Assembly: GCF_002159765.1 (NCBI RefSeq)
Contig: NZ_NFJH01000001.1
Span: 310,001 to 374,000 of the forward strand
Direction of reading: 5' to 3'
Origin: Collinsella sp. An268
Lineage (GTDB): Bacteria > Actinomycetota > Coriobacteriia > Coriobacteriales > Coriobacteriaceae
DNA length: 64,000 nt
Each line of letters opens with the position of its first letter. Positions within the stretch are counted from its first letter, which is position 1. The translations under genes were made by a program, and so were the position numbers. The notes beneath the pieces are model-generated. The model was given only the letters and a program-made list of their open reading frames with translations. It did not search any database and was not told the DNA's origin. Of this stretch, positions 31,045 through 39,209 are shown piece after piece.

Positions 31045-31119
31045 TCCTCGGTAGCTCAATGGTAGAGCACGCGGCTGTTAACCGCGCTGTTGTAGGTTCG
31101 AGTCCTACCCGGGGAGCCA
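31045..31119 (+). tRNA. tRNA-Asn (GTT anticodon)
   Basis: A complete cloverleaf of 75 bases including a gene-encoded CCA at 31117-31119. The acceptor stem pairs TCCTCGG with CCGGGGA (one T-G pair). The anticodon arm is GCGGCTGTTAACCGC, with GTT in the loop, and the T-arm is GTAGG TTCGAGT CCTAC. It has its own promoter upstream and terminator downstream and points away from wzm. Confidence 0.97.
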
Positions 31120-31131
31120 TTGATTTCCTGA

Positions 31132-31152
31132 CCCGCCTCCGGCGGGTTTTTT
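31132..31152 (+). terminator. Intrinsic terminator of tRNA-Asn
   Basis: CCCGCC, TCC loop, GGCGGG, then TTTTTT, 12 bases after the CCA end. Confidence 0.92.
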
Positions 31153-31164
31153 CCTTAAAGAGCA

Positions 31165-31172
31165 CCATTTGA
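31165..31172 (+). repeat. Left 8-bp target site duplication
   Basis: CCATTTGA immediately outside the left end of the insertion sequence; repeated exactly at 32508-32515. Confidence 0.85.
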
Positions 31173-32507
31173 GGCTTATAGGACAAAAAGTGTGTATGGG
31201 ATTCCTGTATCACTGCAGGTAGATACCTATAAGTTGCCTCTTCGAGTTGCATCGTCCCAACTTTTTGCCTGGACAAAAGGTGTGTATAGAATTTCATATC
31301 CTCGCAAGTAGACCATGTTGTTTCTAACAGTGAAGTTGGCCTATCTGCGAGGTTGCCATGGGAAATCCCCGCTGCCCTGTTTGCGGCTCCAATATGGTTA
31401 AGAACGGGAAAACGAAAGCTGGCAGGACTCGCTTCAGATGTAGGTGCTGCGGCTCGAGCTCGGTGAGGAAGAGCGACACCTCTGCCAAGGACCTTAGAAC
31501 CTTCCTGGCGTGGCTTTTGTCCCGCAAACGTCAATCAGATATGACGGGGGCCGGCAGGACCTTCAGAAGGAAGTGCGCGCCCTTCTGGGATATATGGCCC
31601 ATGCCGCCCAAGATAGAGGAGCCGCGAAGCGTCATCTACGTTGACGGCATACACCTCGGAAGAAAGGCCGTCGTGCTCATCGCCTCGGATGAGCGCCACG
31701 TACTGGGACGGCACCTTTGCCGTGCGGAGAACAGCCGCGGCTGGTCGGCCTTGATGCAGCGCATAGCCGCCCCCGAGGTGGTCGTCTCGGACGGGGGCGA
31801 CGGCTTTCCGAAGGCGCTCAGAAAGACATGGCCCCGTGCGCACCATCAACGCTGCATCTTCCACGCATTCTCCCGGGTCAAGCGCTACACCACCTCGAAG
31901 CCCCGCACGCAGACGGGCGCAGAGCTGTACGGCCTTGCCAAAGCGCTGCTCGGCATCACCACCCTTAAAGAGGCGCAGGGGTGGGCGGAGGCATTCCTTG
32001 CGTGGTCCGAGGGGTGGGACGACTTCCTATCGGAGAGAACGAAGACGGAAGAGGGAAGGTGCGTCCTCGCGCATGAACGCCTCGTCAAGGCGCGGAGGTC
32101 TCTCGCCCGGCTCATCAACGCCGGGACGCTGTTCACCTACCTTGATCCCCGCCTAGAGCACCTCGCCCCTCTCCCGGCCACCAACAACCGTATCGAAGGC
32201 GGCACCAACGCGCAGCTCAGAGCCATGCTCAGGGACCATAGGGGACTTTCTATCGAACGCAGGCTCAAGGCGATCTTCTGGTGGTGCTATATGCACGGCC
32301 CGAGCCCCCTGCCTGCAGCGGAGATCCTGCGTGCCATGCCGACGGACGGCTCTATCAGAGCTATATACGAGAGACTCAATCAGCAGGACAAGCTACAAGG
32401 AACCATTCCTCAGTGGGGAGATGCCATAGTGTGGTCAGAGCTGCATCGCTCCGAGCCATACCGCATGGACTGGGACTAGCCCATACACACTTTTTGTCCT
32501 ATAACCC
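31173..32507 (+). mobile_element. Complete IS256-family (IS1249-like) insertion sequence
   Basis: A 1335-bp element. The 28-bp terminal inverted repeats (31173-31200 and 32480-32507) match at 27 positions and share TTATAGGACAAAAAGTGTGT. An exact 8-bp duplication CCATTTGA flanks it, which is the size made by IS256-family enzymes. One transposase gene fills most of it. A diverged copy of the repeat core (GGACAAAAGGTGTGTAT) lies 98 bases inside the left end at 31271. The intact ends and flanks suggest a recent insertion. Confidence 0.92.
31358..32479 (+). CDS. IS256-type transposase with N-terminal zinc ribbon (IS1249 group)
   Basis: 373 aa. The N-terminal CPVCGSN...CRCCGSS region forms a zinc ribbon (about residues 6-35). 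The DDE catalytic core follows, with IYVDGIHLG (first Asp near 94), VVSDGGDGF (second Asp), a CxxH-like RCIFHAFSRVKRY element and NRIEGG supplying the Glu. The zinc-ribbon variant of the family is described for actinobacterial IS1249. ATG 31358 is preceded by weak purines (GCGAGGTTGCC). The frame is complete, so the enzyme may be active. Confidence 0.92.
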   Translation: MGNPRCPVCGSNMVKNGKTKAGRTRFRCRCCGSSSVRKSDTSAKDLRTFLAWLLSRKRQSDMTGAGRTFRRKCAPFWDIWPMPPKIEEPRSVIYVDGIHLGRKAVVLIASDERHVLGRHLCRAENSRGWSALMQRIAAPEVVVSDGGDGFPKALRKTWPRAHHQRCIFHAFSRVKRYTTSKPRTQTGAELYGLAKALLGITTLKEAQGWAEAFLAWSEGWDDFLSERTKTEEGRCVLAHERLVKARRSLARLINAGTLFTYLDPRLEHLAPLPATNNRIEGGTNAQLRAMLRDHRGLSIERRLKAIFWWCYMHGPSPLPAAEILRAMPTDGSIRAIYERLNQQDKLQGTIPQWGDAIVWSELHRSEPYRMDWD

Positions 32508-32515
32508 CCATTTGA
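32508..32515 (+). repeat. Right 8-bp target site duplication
   Basis: CCATTTGA directly after the right end of the insertion sequence, identical to 31165-31172. Confidence 0.85.
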
Positions 32516-32823
32516 CGCAGCGCGTTATCCGCAAGGCGTTATCCACGCGCTCTTGATTGCCGCGAACGTCACGAACCCACCGCAATTCTTTCGAGCTCAT
32601 GACCTTGCTCTACGGTCTGGAAACCGTTCGGGAACCACTTAACAAAAACACTTCGCGTCAAGGTAAGGATGGAATCGGGGTTTCTCAGGTAGCCCGATTT
32701 TACTCAACCTCTCTACCAGCAGTTTTGCAAGGGTCGTTGCATCATCTACTCAGGAGAGTGCGATTCAATCCTTACCTTGATGCGAAGTTTTGATACTGAC
32801 CCCCTACTCGAATGTTAAGCGCG
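32516..32823. other. Non-coding spacer between IS and glycosyltransferase
   Basis: No credible gene. It contains two GCGTTATCC copies near 32530 within a GCGCG/CGCGC palindrome and the large inverted repeat listed separately. It lies downstream of the 32824 gene and could include its terminator. Confidence 0.6.
32650..32788. repeat. 139-bp imperfect palindrome (28-bp arms)
   Basis: Arms at 32650-32677 and 32761-32788 are complementary at 26 of 28 positions, around a core CTTCGCGTCAAGGTAAGGAT on the left. 83 bases separate them. Outside, the minus strand runs into GTTTTTG. It could be a MITE, a structured RNA or a two-ended remnant of another element. Confidence 0.7.
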
Positions 32824-34128
32824 CTACGCCGTGGGCTCCTTGACGACGTCGTCGAGCGTGACGGCGACGTTGTGCGGGGTGGGCACCCAATCGACCTTAC
32901 GGAAAAGCGCGACCACGTTGATGGGGATGTACGTAAGCATGAACAGCGGATAGGTAAAGAGGTTCGCCACAAAACGCCAGCGCACAGGGCAATGGAAATG
33001 CTTTCTCTCAACGATGACCACGATGAGCCCGCCGATAAAGAACGTGAGGTAGCTCGTGGCAAGCATGGTGATGAGCGACACAAGGCAGCTGTCCAGCTCG
33101 GCTGCGGTCGCAAGGAACCCATGGCTCAGGCTTCCCACAACGAGAAACGCAAGGTTAGCCACAGTAGAGAGCATGGTAAAGATGGTCCCCGGCCCCACCG
33201 TTACAAAGAAGTCGTACGCGGCGAAGCGTCGAAAGAGCGTAAACGACTTGAACAGCCCCAAACCGTAGGTAAAGAAGACCTGATAGAACCCCTTGGTCCA
33301 GCGCATGCGCTGCTTCCAGGAAGCCTTAAAGGTCACCGGCTGCTCGTCAAAGAACTCGGCGGGCGCGTAGGCAATCCGAATCCCGTGCATAGCGCAGAAG
33401 GTGGAGAACTGGATGTCCTCGGTGAGCGTATGGAACCGCCACCCTTGCATACCCCGGACGATGTCGGCCGAGATAAGGTAGCCGGAACCCGAGACCGCAC
33501 ACGAGGTGCCGCAAAGCATGCGCGCGTTGTTGAGGAAGCGCGCCTCGCGGATGAAGGACGTGGCGTAGGCCGCGCTAATCCACGAGCTGCCGAAGTTCTT
33601 GGAGTTACGGTAGCTCGTGACGGCCTGGTATCCCTGGTCGAAGGCGTCATTCATGATGCGGGTGTAATCGCGCGAGACAAGGTTATCGGCATCAAAGATA
33701 AAGAAACCCTCGTGCCGTCCGGGGTACTGCTCGAGGATACGCCGAAAACCGTAGTCCATGACCCAGCTCTTGCCCTTACGCGCAAGGTCGTTGCGCTCGT
33801 AGACGATGGCACCGGCGCGCCGCGCCGCCTCGGCCGTGTTGTCGGTGCAGGCATCAGCGACCACAAAGACGTCGATAAGCTCGGAGGGATAATCCTGGTC
33901 GAGGATAGACCTCACGAGGTTGCCGATCACGGGCTCCTCATTATGCGCCGCGATAAAGAACGCGTACCGATGGAGACGCTTGGCCGGAGGATAGCTCACC
34001 TCCCCCTTGAGGAGACCCACCACAAAGAGAATGAGCTGGTAGAAGCAGAGCACGCTCAAAAGCATCATGAGCGTGTAGTTAAAGACCGTGATGGGAGTCC
34101 AGTCGGCAGGAAAAGGGAAGAACGGCAT
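32824..34128 (-). CDS. Membrane family 2 glycosyltransferase (processive synthase type)
   Basis: 434 aa. One N-terminal transmembrane helix is followed by the cytosolic GT-A domain. Visible motifs are AAHNEEPVIGNL, VVADACTDNT (first Asp), FIFDADNLV (DxD), TLTEDIQF (TED, catalytic base) and QRMRWTKG (QxxRW, the processive signature). Three or four C-terminal membrane helices follow. This is the layout of cellulose, hyaluronan and poly-GlcNAc synthases. No BcsB- or PgaB-like partner is adjacent, and the polymer is unknown. It probably belongs functionally with the wzm-wzt-GT2 unit now separated by tRNA-Asn and the IS. Confidence 0.88.
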   Translation of the reverse strand: MPFFPFPADWTPITVFNYTLMMLLSVLCFYQLILFVVGLLKGEVSYPPAKRLHRYAFFIAAHNEEPVIGNLVRSILDQDYPSELIDVFVVADACTDNTAEAARRAGAIVYERNDLARKGKSWVMDYGFRRILEQYPGRHEGFFIFDADNLVSRDYTRIMNDAFDQGYQAVTSYRNSKNFGSSWISAAYATSFIREARFLNNARMLCGTSCAVSGSGYLISADIVRGMQGWRFHTLTEDIQFSTFCAMHGIRIAYAPAEFFDEQPVTFKASWKQRMRWTKGFYQVFFTYGLGLFKSFTLFRRFAAYDFFVTVGPGTIFTMLSTVANLAFLVVGSLSHGFLATAAELDSCLVSLITMLATSYLTFFIGGLIVVIVERKHFHCPVRWRFVANLFTYPLFMLTYIPINVVALFRKVDWVPTPHNVAVTLDDVVKEPTA

Positions 34129-34207
34129 GCGCGAGAGCGCCTCCCAGAATCGCAGAGGGTAAGCTGGCAGATACGCGAGAGTGTAGCCGATGCTTCGAGC
34201 TCTCGAA

Positions 34208-34275
34208 GTGAGAATAGGGGGACGGGTGCGTTTTTCTCAAAAATGAGAGAAACGCACCCGTCCCCCTATTCTCAC
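34208..34275. repeat. 68-bp near-perfect hairpin overlapping the rluD stop
   Basis: Arms 34208-34239 and 34244-34275 (32 bp each, one G-T-type mismatch, AAAA loop). The core includes GGGGGACGGGTGCGTTT. The rluD stop codon lies in the right arm. There is no U-tract. The length and composition resemble REP-type palindromes more than a terminator. Confidence 0.85.
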
Positions 34276-35291
34276 TGGAGCCCGAGCTGGGGCACGATCT
34301 CCTCCCCCGCCTCCGTGCGCCCGAGCGATGCCGGCTCGAGCTCCTCGAGAACCGCGGCGAGATCCCACGGCAGCTCATCGCGGCACTCGATGGTCTCCCC
34401 CGTCTCCGGGTGGGTGAACGCAACGCGCCAGGAGTGCAGGAACTGTCGCGTGAGCCCGCGGTCCGCCCGCTCGGCGTACCGCCCTCCCCGACCGTACAGG
34501 GGGTCGCCCACGCAGGGGTGGTTGATGTGGCGCATATGCACGCGGATCTGGTGCGTGCGCCCCGTGTAGAGATGGCATTCGAGCAGCGTGTAGCCGTCAT
34601 CGAAGCGCCCCGCATCGAAGCGCTCGAGCACCCTGAACGTCGTGATGGCCTGGCGCGCGAAGGGGTCGTCGGAGACCGCCATCTTCTGGCGGTCCCGCGT
34701 GGAGCGGGCGATGCCGGTGTCGATACGACCCTCGTCCATGGCGACGTAGCCGTGCACGAGCGTGATGTAGCGGCGGTCGAGCGTGCGGAGGCGGATGAGG
34801 TCCTGCAGCGCGCGCTGCGTGTCGTCGTCCTTAGCGGCGAGCATGAGCCCCGAGGTGTCCCGGTCGAGGCGGTGAACGATGCCGGGGCGGTCCTCCCCCT
34901 GCACGGTGCCCAGGTGCTCGATACCGCAGTGGTAGACAAGGGCGTTTGCGAGCGTGCCGTCCGCATGCCCGTGCGCGGGGTGGCAGACCAGCCCCCGCTG
35001 TTTGGAGAGCACGATGAGATAATCGTCCTCGTAGCGGATATCGAGCGGGATGTTCTGGCCCACCACGATGCCCGGCTCCTCCCTGTCGGGGAGCTCGACC
35101 GAGATGCGGTCGCCCGCGGCGACGGCGTACTTCTTGGAAAGACACGTCTCCCCGTTCACGACGACCGCGCCGGCCTCGATGAGATGGACGCAAGCCGACC
35201 GAGAGGGACAGGCGTCCTGTACCCCGAGAAACGCGTCGAGCCGAGTGCCGGCGTCAGCCGCATCGACGAGAATATGTACGTCTCCCGGCAT
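34272..35291 (-). CDS. rluD: Pseudouridine synthase RluD/RluA family
   Basis: Isomerises uridines in 23S rRNA. 339 aa. An N-terminal S4 domain (RLDAFLGVQDACPSRSACVH) is followed by the catalytic HRLDRDTSGLML with the essential Asp. GRTHQIRVHMRHINHPCVGDP completes the fold. ATG 35291 is 1 base from the lspA stop, so the pair is coupled; the family often follows lspA in Gram-positive bacteria. The last codons run into the large palindrome at 34208-34275. Whether the target is the RluD or RluA site is not shown. Confidence 0.92.
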   Translation of the reverse strand: MPGDVHILVDAADAGTRLDAFLGVQDACPSRSACVHLIEAGAVVVNGETCLSKKYAVAAGDRISVELPDREEPGIVVGQNIPLDIRYEDDYLIVLSKQRGLVCHPAHGHADGTLANALVYHCGIEHLGTVQGEDRPGIVHRLDRDTSGLMLAAKDDDTQRALQDLIRLRTLDRRYITLVHGYVAMDEGRIDTGIARSTRDRQKMAVSDDPFARQAITTFRVLERFDAGRFDDGYTLLECHLYTGRTHQIRVHMRHINHPCVGDPLYGRGGRYAERADRGLTRQFLHSWRVAFTHPETGETIECRDELPWDLAAVLEELEPASLGRTEAGEEIVPQLGLQ

Positions 35292-35292
35292 G

Positions 35293-35925
35293 CTAGAGCC
35301 CCTCCCCGGGCGTTCTGTCGGCACCGTCGCCAGAGCCGGCGGCCGAGGGCTCTGGCGGGACGTCCCCCGCAGAGGACGCCTCCGGCTCACGGTCGCGATG
35401 CGCTGCAGGGGAGAACACCATGAAGCCGATGAGCGCTATGGCGACACCGACGGTGATGCCGATATCGGCTACGTTGAAGACGGGGAAGTCGATGAACGCG
35501 GTCGCGATGAAATCGGTGACGAACCCGAAGAGCGCGCGATCGATGGCGTTGCCGATGGCGCCGCCCGCAAGCATACCGAGGCCCACGACCTCCCAGCGCG
35601 ACACCAGGCGGGCACGGGTGAGATAGATGGCGGCCGCAGCCACGACGACCACAGCGAGCAGCACGAAGGCGGAGCCGAAGCCCGCCGCCAGCCCGAACGA
35701 GACCCCGGTATTCGCGACGAAATCGAACTCGATCACACCGGGAATGACCGTCATCGGGAACGCGCCGGCCACCAGCGCGTCGCGCACCCAGGCTTTGGTG
35801 AGCTGGTCCACCACCAGCACGAGCAGGCCGAGCGAGCCGGCAACCGCCAGCCGCCACGGCAGCCCGGGCACCATCCGCGTGCCCGGGCACCTCTGTTGCT
35901 CGTCTCGCGAAGCAGCCGGGACCAC
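35293..35925 (-). CDS. lspA: Lipoprotein signal peptidase (signal peptidase II)
   Basis: Cleaves signal peptides of diacylglyceryl-modified prolipoproteins. 210 aa with four transmembrane helices. It has VVDQLTKAWV after helix 1, NTGVSFGL, and the catalytic aspartates in GNAIDR and NVADIGI. GTG 35925 has GGAGG at 5 bases inside the end of ileS, giving tight coupling. A 35-residue hydrophilic, Pro/Ser-rich C-terminal tail is longer than usual. Confidence 0.94.
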   Translation of the reverse strand: MVPAASRDEQQRCPGTRMVPGLPWRLAVAGSLGLLVLVVDQLTKAWVRDALVAGAFPMTVIPGVIEFDFVANTGVSFGLAAGFGSAFVLLAVVVVAAAAIYLTRARLVSRWEVVGLGMLAGGAIGNAIDRALFGFVTDFIATAFIDFPVFNVADIGITVGVAIALIGFMVFSPAAHRDREPEASSAGDVPPEPSAAGSGDGADRTPGEGL

Positions 35926-38754
35926 TTAAGCCTCCAGCGCCTCGGCGCAGCGGTCGCAGATATGGGCATGCGCACCGTGGGCGCCCGTTGAGGTGCGGTA
36001 GTTCCAGCAGCGGTCGCAGCGCTCGCCCCGCGCGGCCTCGACAGTAGCGGAGACCTCGTCGCCCAAGGTGAGCTCAACCTCGGAGACGATGAAGAACTCG
36101 GCGAGGTCGGGTGCGCCGTCGCCGGTGAGGAGCGCGTAGCTCGCCTCGGGCACCGTGGCCGCGACGCGCACCTCCTGGCTCTTGGTGAACGCGCCCTCGG
36201 AGCGCTTGTCCTCGAGCGCCTTCGTCACGACGGCGCGCAGCTCGAGCGCCGCGTCGAGCACGGGTGCGAGCTCGGCCGCCTCCTCGAGGGTGATGGGCGC
36301 CCGGTACCAATCGAGGAGCGCGGCGTACTCCTGCCCGTCGCGGATGCCCTCGGGGGTATAGGCCATGACCTCGTCGCACGTGAACGAGAGGATGGGCTGC
36401 AGGTCGCGCAGGAGCATCGACAGGAGCTCGGCCAGAACGGTCTGCGCGCTGCGACGAGCCAGCGAACCCTCGCGCTCGCAGTAGAGGCGGTCCTTGAGCG
36501 CATCGAGATAGACGTTGGAGAGCTCGGTCACCACGAAGTCGTAGAGCGTGCGGTAGGCGCGGTTGAACTCGTAGGACGCGTAGGCGTCGTCCACCTCGGC
36601 CTGAACCTGCGTCAGGCGCGCCACCATGATCTTGTCGAGCGGCGTGAGGTCGTCGAACGCCACGTGGTCGCGCTCGGCGTCGTACTGGCCCTCGAGCTCG
36701 CCCAGCAGGAAGCGGAACGTGTTGCGGAAGCGGCGGTAGGCGTCCGAGGTGCGCGCGAGGATCTCATGGTCGATGGCGACGTCGGTCGACGTGTCGACCG
36801 ATGCCACCCACAGGCGGATGATGTCGGCGCCCATCTCGTCGCAGACCTTGTTGGGGTCGATGACGTTGCCGAGCGACTTGGACATCTTGCGGCCCTGGCC
36901 GTCGAGCGTGAAGCCCTGAGAGACGACCGCCTTGTAGGGTGCGACGCCGTTGGCGCCCACGCTCGTGAGAAGCGAGCTCTGGAACCAGCCGCGATGCTGG
37001 TCGGAGCCCTCGAGGTAGAGATCCGCCGGATAGCGGAGCTCGGGGCGATTCTCGCATACGGCCTTCCAGGAGACGCCGGAGTCCCACCACACATCGAGGA
37101 TGTCCCGGTCGGCCTTCAGATGATGGCCGCCGCAATGGGGGCAGACGCAGGCATCGCCGAGGTACTCCTCGGGTGCCTTCGTGAACCAGGCGTCGGAGCC
37201 CTCGGCCTTGAAGAGGGCTATGACGGCGTCGAGCGTGGCGTCGTTCATGACCTTCTCGCCGCAGTCGGCGCACGTGAAGCTGGGGATCGGCACGCCCCAG
37301 TTGCGCTGGCGCGAGATGCACCAATCCGGACGGCCCTCCACCATGGCGCCGATACGGTTCTTGGCGCGATCGGGGTACCACGTAACATGGTTCAGCACCT
37401 GATCGAGAGCCTGCTCGCGAAGGCCCGTCTCGTCCATGGAGACGAACCACTGGTCCGTCGCGCGGAAGATCGTCGGGTTCTTGCAGCGCCAGCAGTGGGG
37501 GTAGGAGTGGTTGATCTTGACCTCGGCGAGCAGCATGCCGCGCTCGGCGAGCCAGGCGATGATCTTCGGGTTGGCCTCATCGGTGTCCAGGCCGGAGAAG
37601 GGGCCGCCCGTACCGTAGGTATCGCCCACATAGAATCGGCCGTCGTCGTCGACGGGCATGATGATGGGGAGGTCGCAGCGCACACCGGTGTAGTAGTCGT
37701 CCACGCCATGGCCGGGCGCGGTGTGCACGCAGCCGGTGCCGTCCTCGAGCGTGACGTAGTCGGCCGTGACGACGCGGCCGGTTACGCCCTCGAAGATGGG
37801 CTGCTTATAGGTGAGGCCCACGAGGTCCTCGCCTTGAGCGCACCAGGGCGCGTCGGCGCCCTCCGGCGTGAAGAGGCGCGCGTCCTCGAGCTTCGCGACG
37901 CCGTGGAAGACCTTCTCCCACAGCGCCTTCGCCATGATGCCCAAGCGACCCTGGGCCTCGACGGCCACGTAATCGGCCTCGCCCAAGAGGGCCACGCCGG
38001 CGTTGGCGGGAAGCGTCCAAGGGGTCGTCGTCCAGATCACGACGTCGACGGGCACGCCCGCCGTCTTGAGCTCATCCGGCACGTCGATAAGCTCGAAGCG
38101 CACGAAGATGGAGGGCGAGACCTCGTCGGCGTACTCGATCTCGGCCTCGGCGAGCGCGGTGTGGCAGTGCTTGCACCAATGGACGGGCTTGCGGCCGCGG
38201 TAGATCATGCCGCGGTCGAACATGGCCTTGAAGACCTCGATGTCGGCGGCATCGTGCTCGTGATAGAGCGTGAGATAGGGATGGTCCCAGTCGCCGAGGA
38301 CGCCCAGGCGCTTGAAGCCCTCGCGCTGCAAGTCGAGGTTCTCGACGGCGAACTCGTGGCACATTTCACGGATCTTGGCCGTGGGCGTGGCGTTGAAGGC
38401 CGCCGTGCCGAGCGCCTCCTCCACCTTGTGCTCGATGGGCTGGCCATGGCAGTCCCAACCGGGGACGTACGGCGTCTGATAGCCGTTCATGGCGTGATAG
38501 CGCATGATGATGTCTTTGGAGATCTTGTTCATCGCGTGGCCGATGTGGATGGGGCCGTTCGCATACGGGGGGCCATCGTGCAGGACGAATTGCTCATGGC
38601 CCTCGTTCTTCTTCTGAAGCTGCTCGTAGAGATGGTTCTCGTTCCACCGCGCAAGGCGGGCCGGCTCGCTCTTAGAGAGACCCGCGCGCATGGGGAACCC
38701 CGTCTTGGGGAGATGCATGGTCTCCTGGTAGACGCTCTTCTCTTTCTTCGCCAT
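35926..38754 (-). CDS. ileS: Isoleucyl-tRNA synthetase
   Basis: Charges tRNA-Ile. 942 aa. The class I motifs are PPYANGPIHIGHAMNK (HIGH) and KMSKSLGNVIDPNK. The CP1 editing domain holds TTTPWTLPAN, and the WxWW-like region contains DVWWDSGVSW. The C-terminal zinc motif CDRC...CDRC is complete. This is the bacterial type with a zinc tail. ATG 38754 has AAAGGG upstream. A T-box leader precedes it, so expression should rise when uncharged tRNA-Ile builds up. Confidence 0.97.
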   Translation of the reverse strand: MAKKEKSVYQETMHLPKTGFPMRAGLSKSEPARLARWNENHLYEQLQKKNEGHEQFVLHDGPPYANGPIHIGHAMNKISKDIIMRYHAMNGYQTPYVPGWDCHGQPIEHKVEEALGTAAFNATPTAKIREMCHEFAVENLDLQREGFKRLGVLGDWDHPYLTLYHEHDAADIEVFKAMFDRGMIYRGRKPVHWCKHCHTALAEAEIEYADEVSPSIFVRFELIDVPDELKTAGVPVDVVIWTTTPWTLPANAGVALLGEADYVAVEAQGRLGIMAKALWEKVFHGVAKLEDARLFTPEGADAPWCAQGEDLVGLTYKQPIFEGVTGRVVTADYVTLEDGTGCVHTAPGHGVDDYYTGVRCDLPIIMPVDDDGRFYVGDTYGTGGPFSGLDTDEANPKIIAWLAERGMLLAEVKINHSYPHCWRCKNPTIFRATDQWFVSMDETGLREQALDQVLNHVTWYPDRAKNRIGAMVEGRPDWCISRQRNWGVPIPSFTCADCGEKVMNDATLDAVIALFKAEGSDAWFTKAPEEYLGDACVCPHCGGHHLKADRDILDVWWDSGVSWKAVCENRPELRYPADLYLEGSDQHRGWFQSSLLTSVGANGVAPYKAVVSQGFTLDGQGRKMSKSLGNVIDPNKVCDEMGADIIRLWVASVDTSTDVAIDHEILARTSDAYRRFRNTFRFLLGELEGQYDAERDHVAFDDLTPLDKIMVARLTQVQAEVDDAYASYEFNRAYRTLYDFVVTELSNVYLDALKDRLYCEREGSLARRSAQTVLAELLSMLLRDLQPILSFTCDEVMAYTPEGIRDGQEYAALLDWYRAPITLEEAAELAPVLDAALELRAVVTKALEDKRSEGAFTKSQEVRVAATVPEASYALLTGDGAPDLAEFFIVSEVELTLGDEVSATVEAARGERCDRCWNYRTSTGAHGAHAHICDRCAEALEA

Positions 38755-38785
38755 CGCTCATCCCTTTCCTACCGGGGCGCCTGGC

Positions 38786-38810
38786 AAAACGCCCCGTATC
38801 GTACGGGGCG
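38786..38810 (-). terminator. Second hairpin between T-box and ileS
   Basis: A perfect 9-bp stem CGCCCCGTA/TACGGGGCG with a 3-base loop, then TTTT on the minus strand, 32 bases before ileS. It could act as a further terminator, or could compete with the GCGCCCCGG next to the ribosome-binding site. Confidence 0.6.
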
Positions 38811-38846
38811 CCGCGAAAAGAGTTTCCGACGCCCCGGGGCGCCAAC

Positions 38847-38884
38847 AAAAAAAGCGCCCGTCCCTGCAAGCTGGGACGAAGCGC
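38847..38884 (-). terminator. T-box terminator hairpin
   Basis: The minus strand reads GCGCTTCGTCCC, loop AGCTTGCA, GGGACGGGCGC, then TTTTTTT. It follows the T-box motif, as in regulatory terminators of this class. Confidence 0.85.
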
Positions 38885-39188
38885 TCATGAAACGGGTCTT
38901 GCCCGCGTGAAGCTCTTCGCTATACCACCCAGCTTAGGTGCACATTTGCACCCGTACTCGGCCGACCACATGACGGCGGTCGTCCCGGCGACGCCTACTA
39001 AGATGCATGGTTGGGGACGGGGTCAAAACATGCAGCCGTCCCACCAGCCCTGTTCGGGTCGCGGCTCCGGGGTGATTTTCACGCGGGCGCGCAGGCGAAC
39101 CTCTCAGCCAAGGCACTCGGCGCCTCGGGTCCGCTCTCTCATCTGCGCGGGGACCGGCTACTCCTCCCCATCACAGCCTGTGGGCGGT
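38847..39188 (-). promoter_or_regulatory. T-box riboswitch leader of ileS
   Basis: The T-box sequence reads GGGTGGTATAGCG (38919-38931 complement), close to the consensus GGGTGGTACCGCG with TA for CC. In stem I, AGTA (39159-39162) faces GTGAAAATCACC (about 39071-39082), with complementary GGGG/CCCC below. The loop contains ATC at 39074-39076, the expected isoleucine specifier. A terminator follows. The GGAGCCGCGACCC region may form stem II/III. A -10-like TACAAT is at 39189-39194. Confidence 0.85.
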
Positions 39189-39194
39189 ATTGTA
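39189..39194 (-). promoter_or_regulatory. Probable -10 element of the ileS leader
   Basis: TACAAT on the minus strand at the 5' edge of the T-box leader, just beyond the end of the DUF523 gene. The -35 is weak. Confidence 0.45.
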
Positions 39195-39209
39195 GCATGC
39201 GCACGGACG

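Noticed and set aside
28471-31065. 864-codon plus-strand frame over the polysaccharide genes
   Set aside because: It is the antisense shadow of GT2, wzt and wzm; it has no domain, and the Asp/His/Gly-rich composition is typical of reversed GC-rich genes.
31013-31534. 173-codon minus-strand frame across tRNA-Asn and the IS left end
   Set aside because: It crosses a tRNA, a terminator and an IS border, and carries no domain.
31045-32507. Genomic island integrated at tRNA-Asn
   Set aside because: No integrase and no repeat of the tRNA 3' end were seen downstream; the only mobile element is the IS, with its own target duplication.
36664-38910. 748-codon plus-strand frame over ileS
   Set aside because: It is antisense to ileS, whose HIGH and KMSKS motifs are certain.
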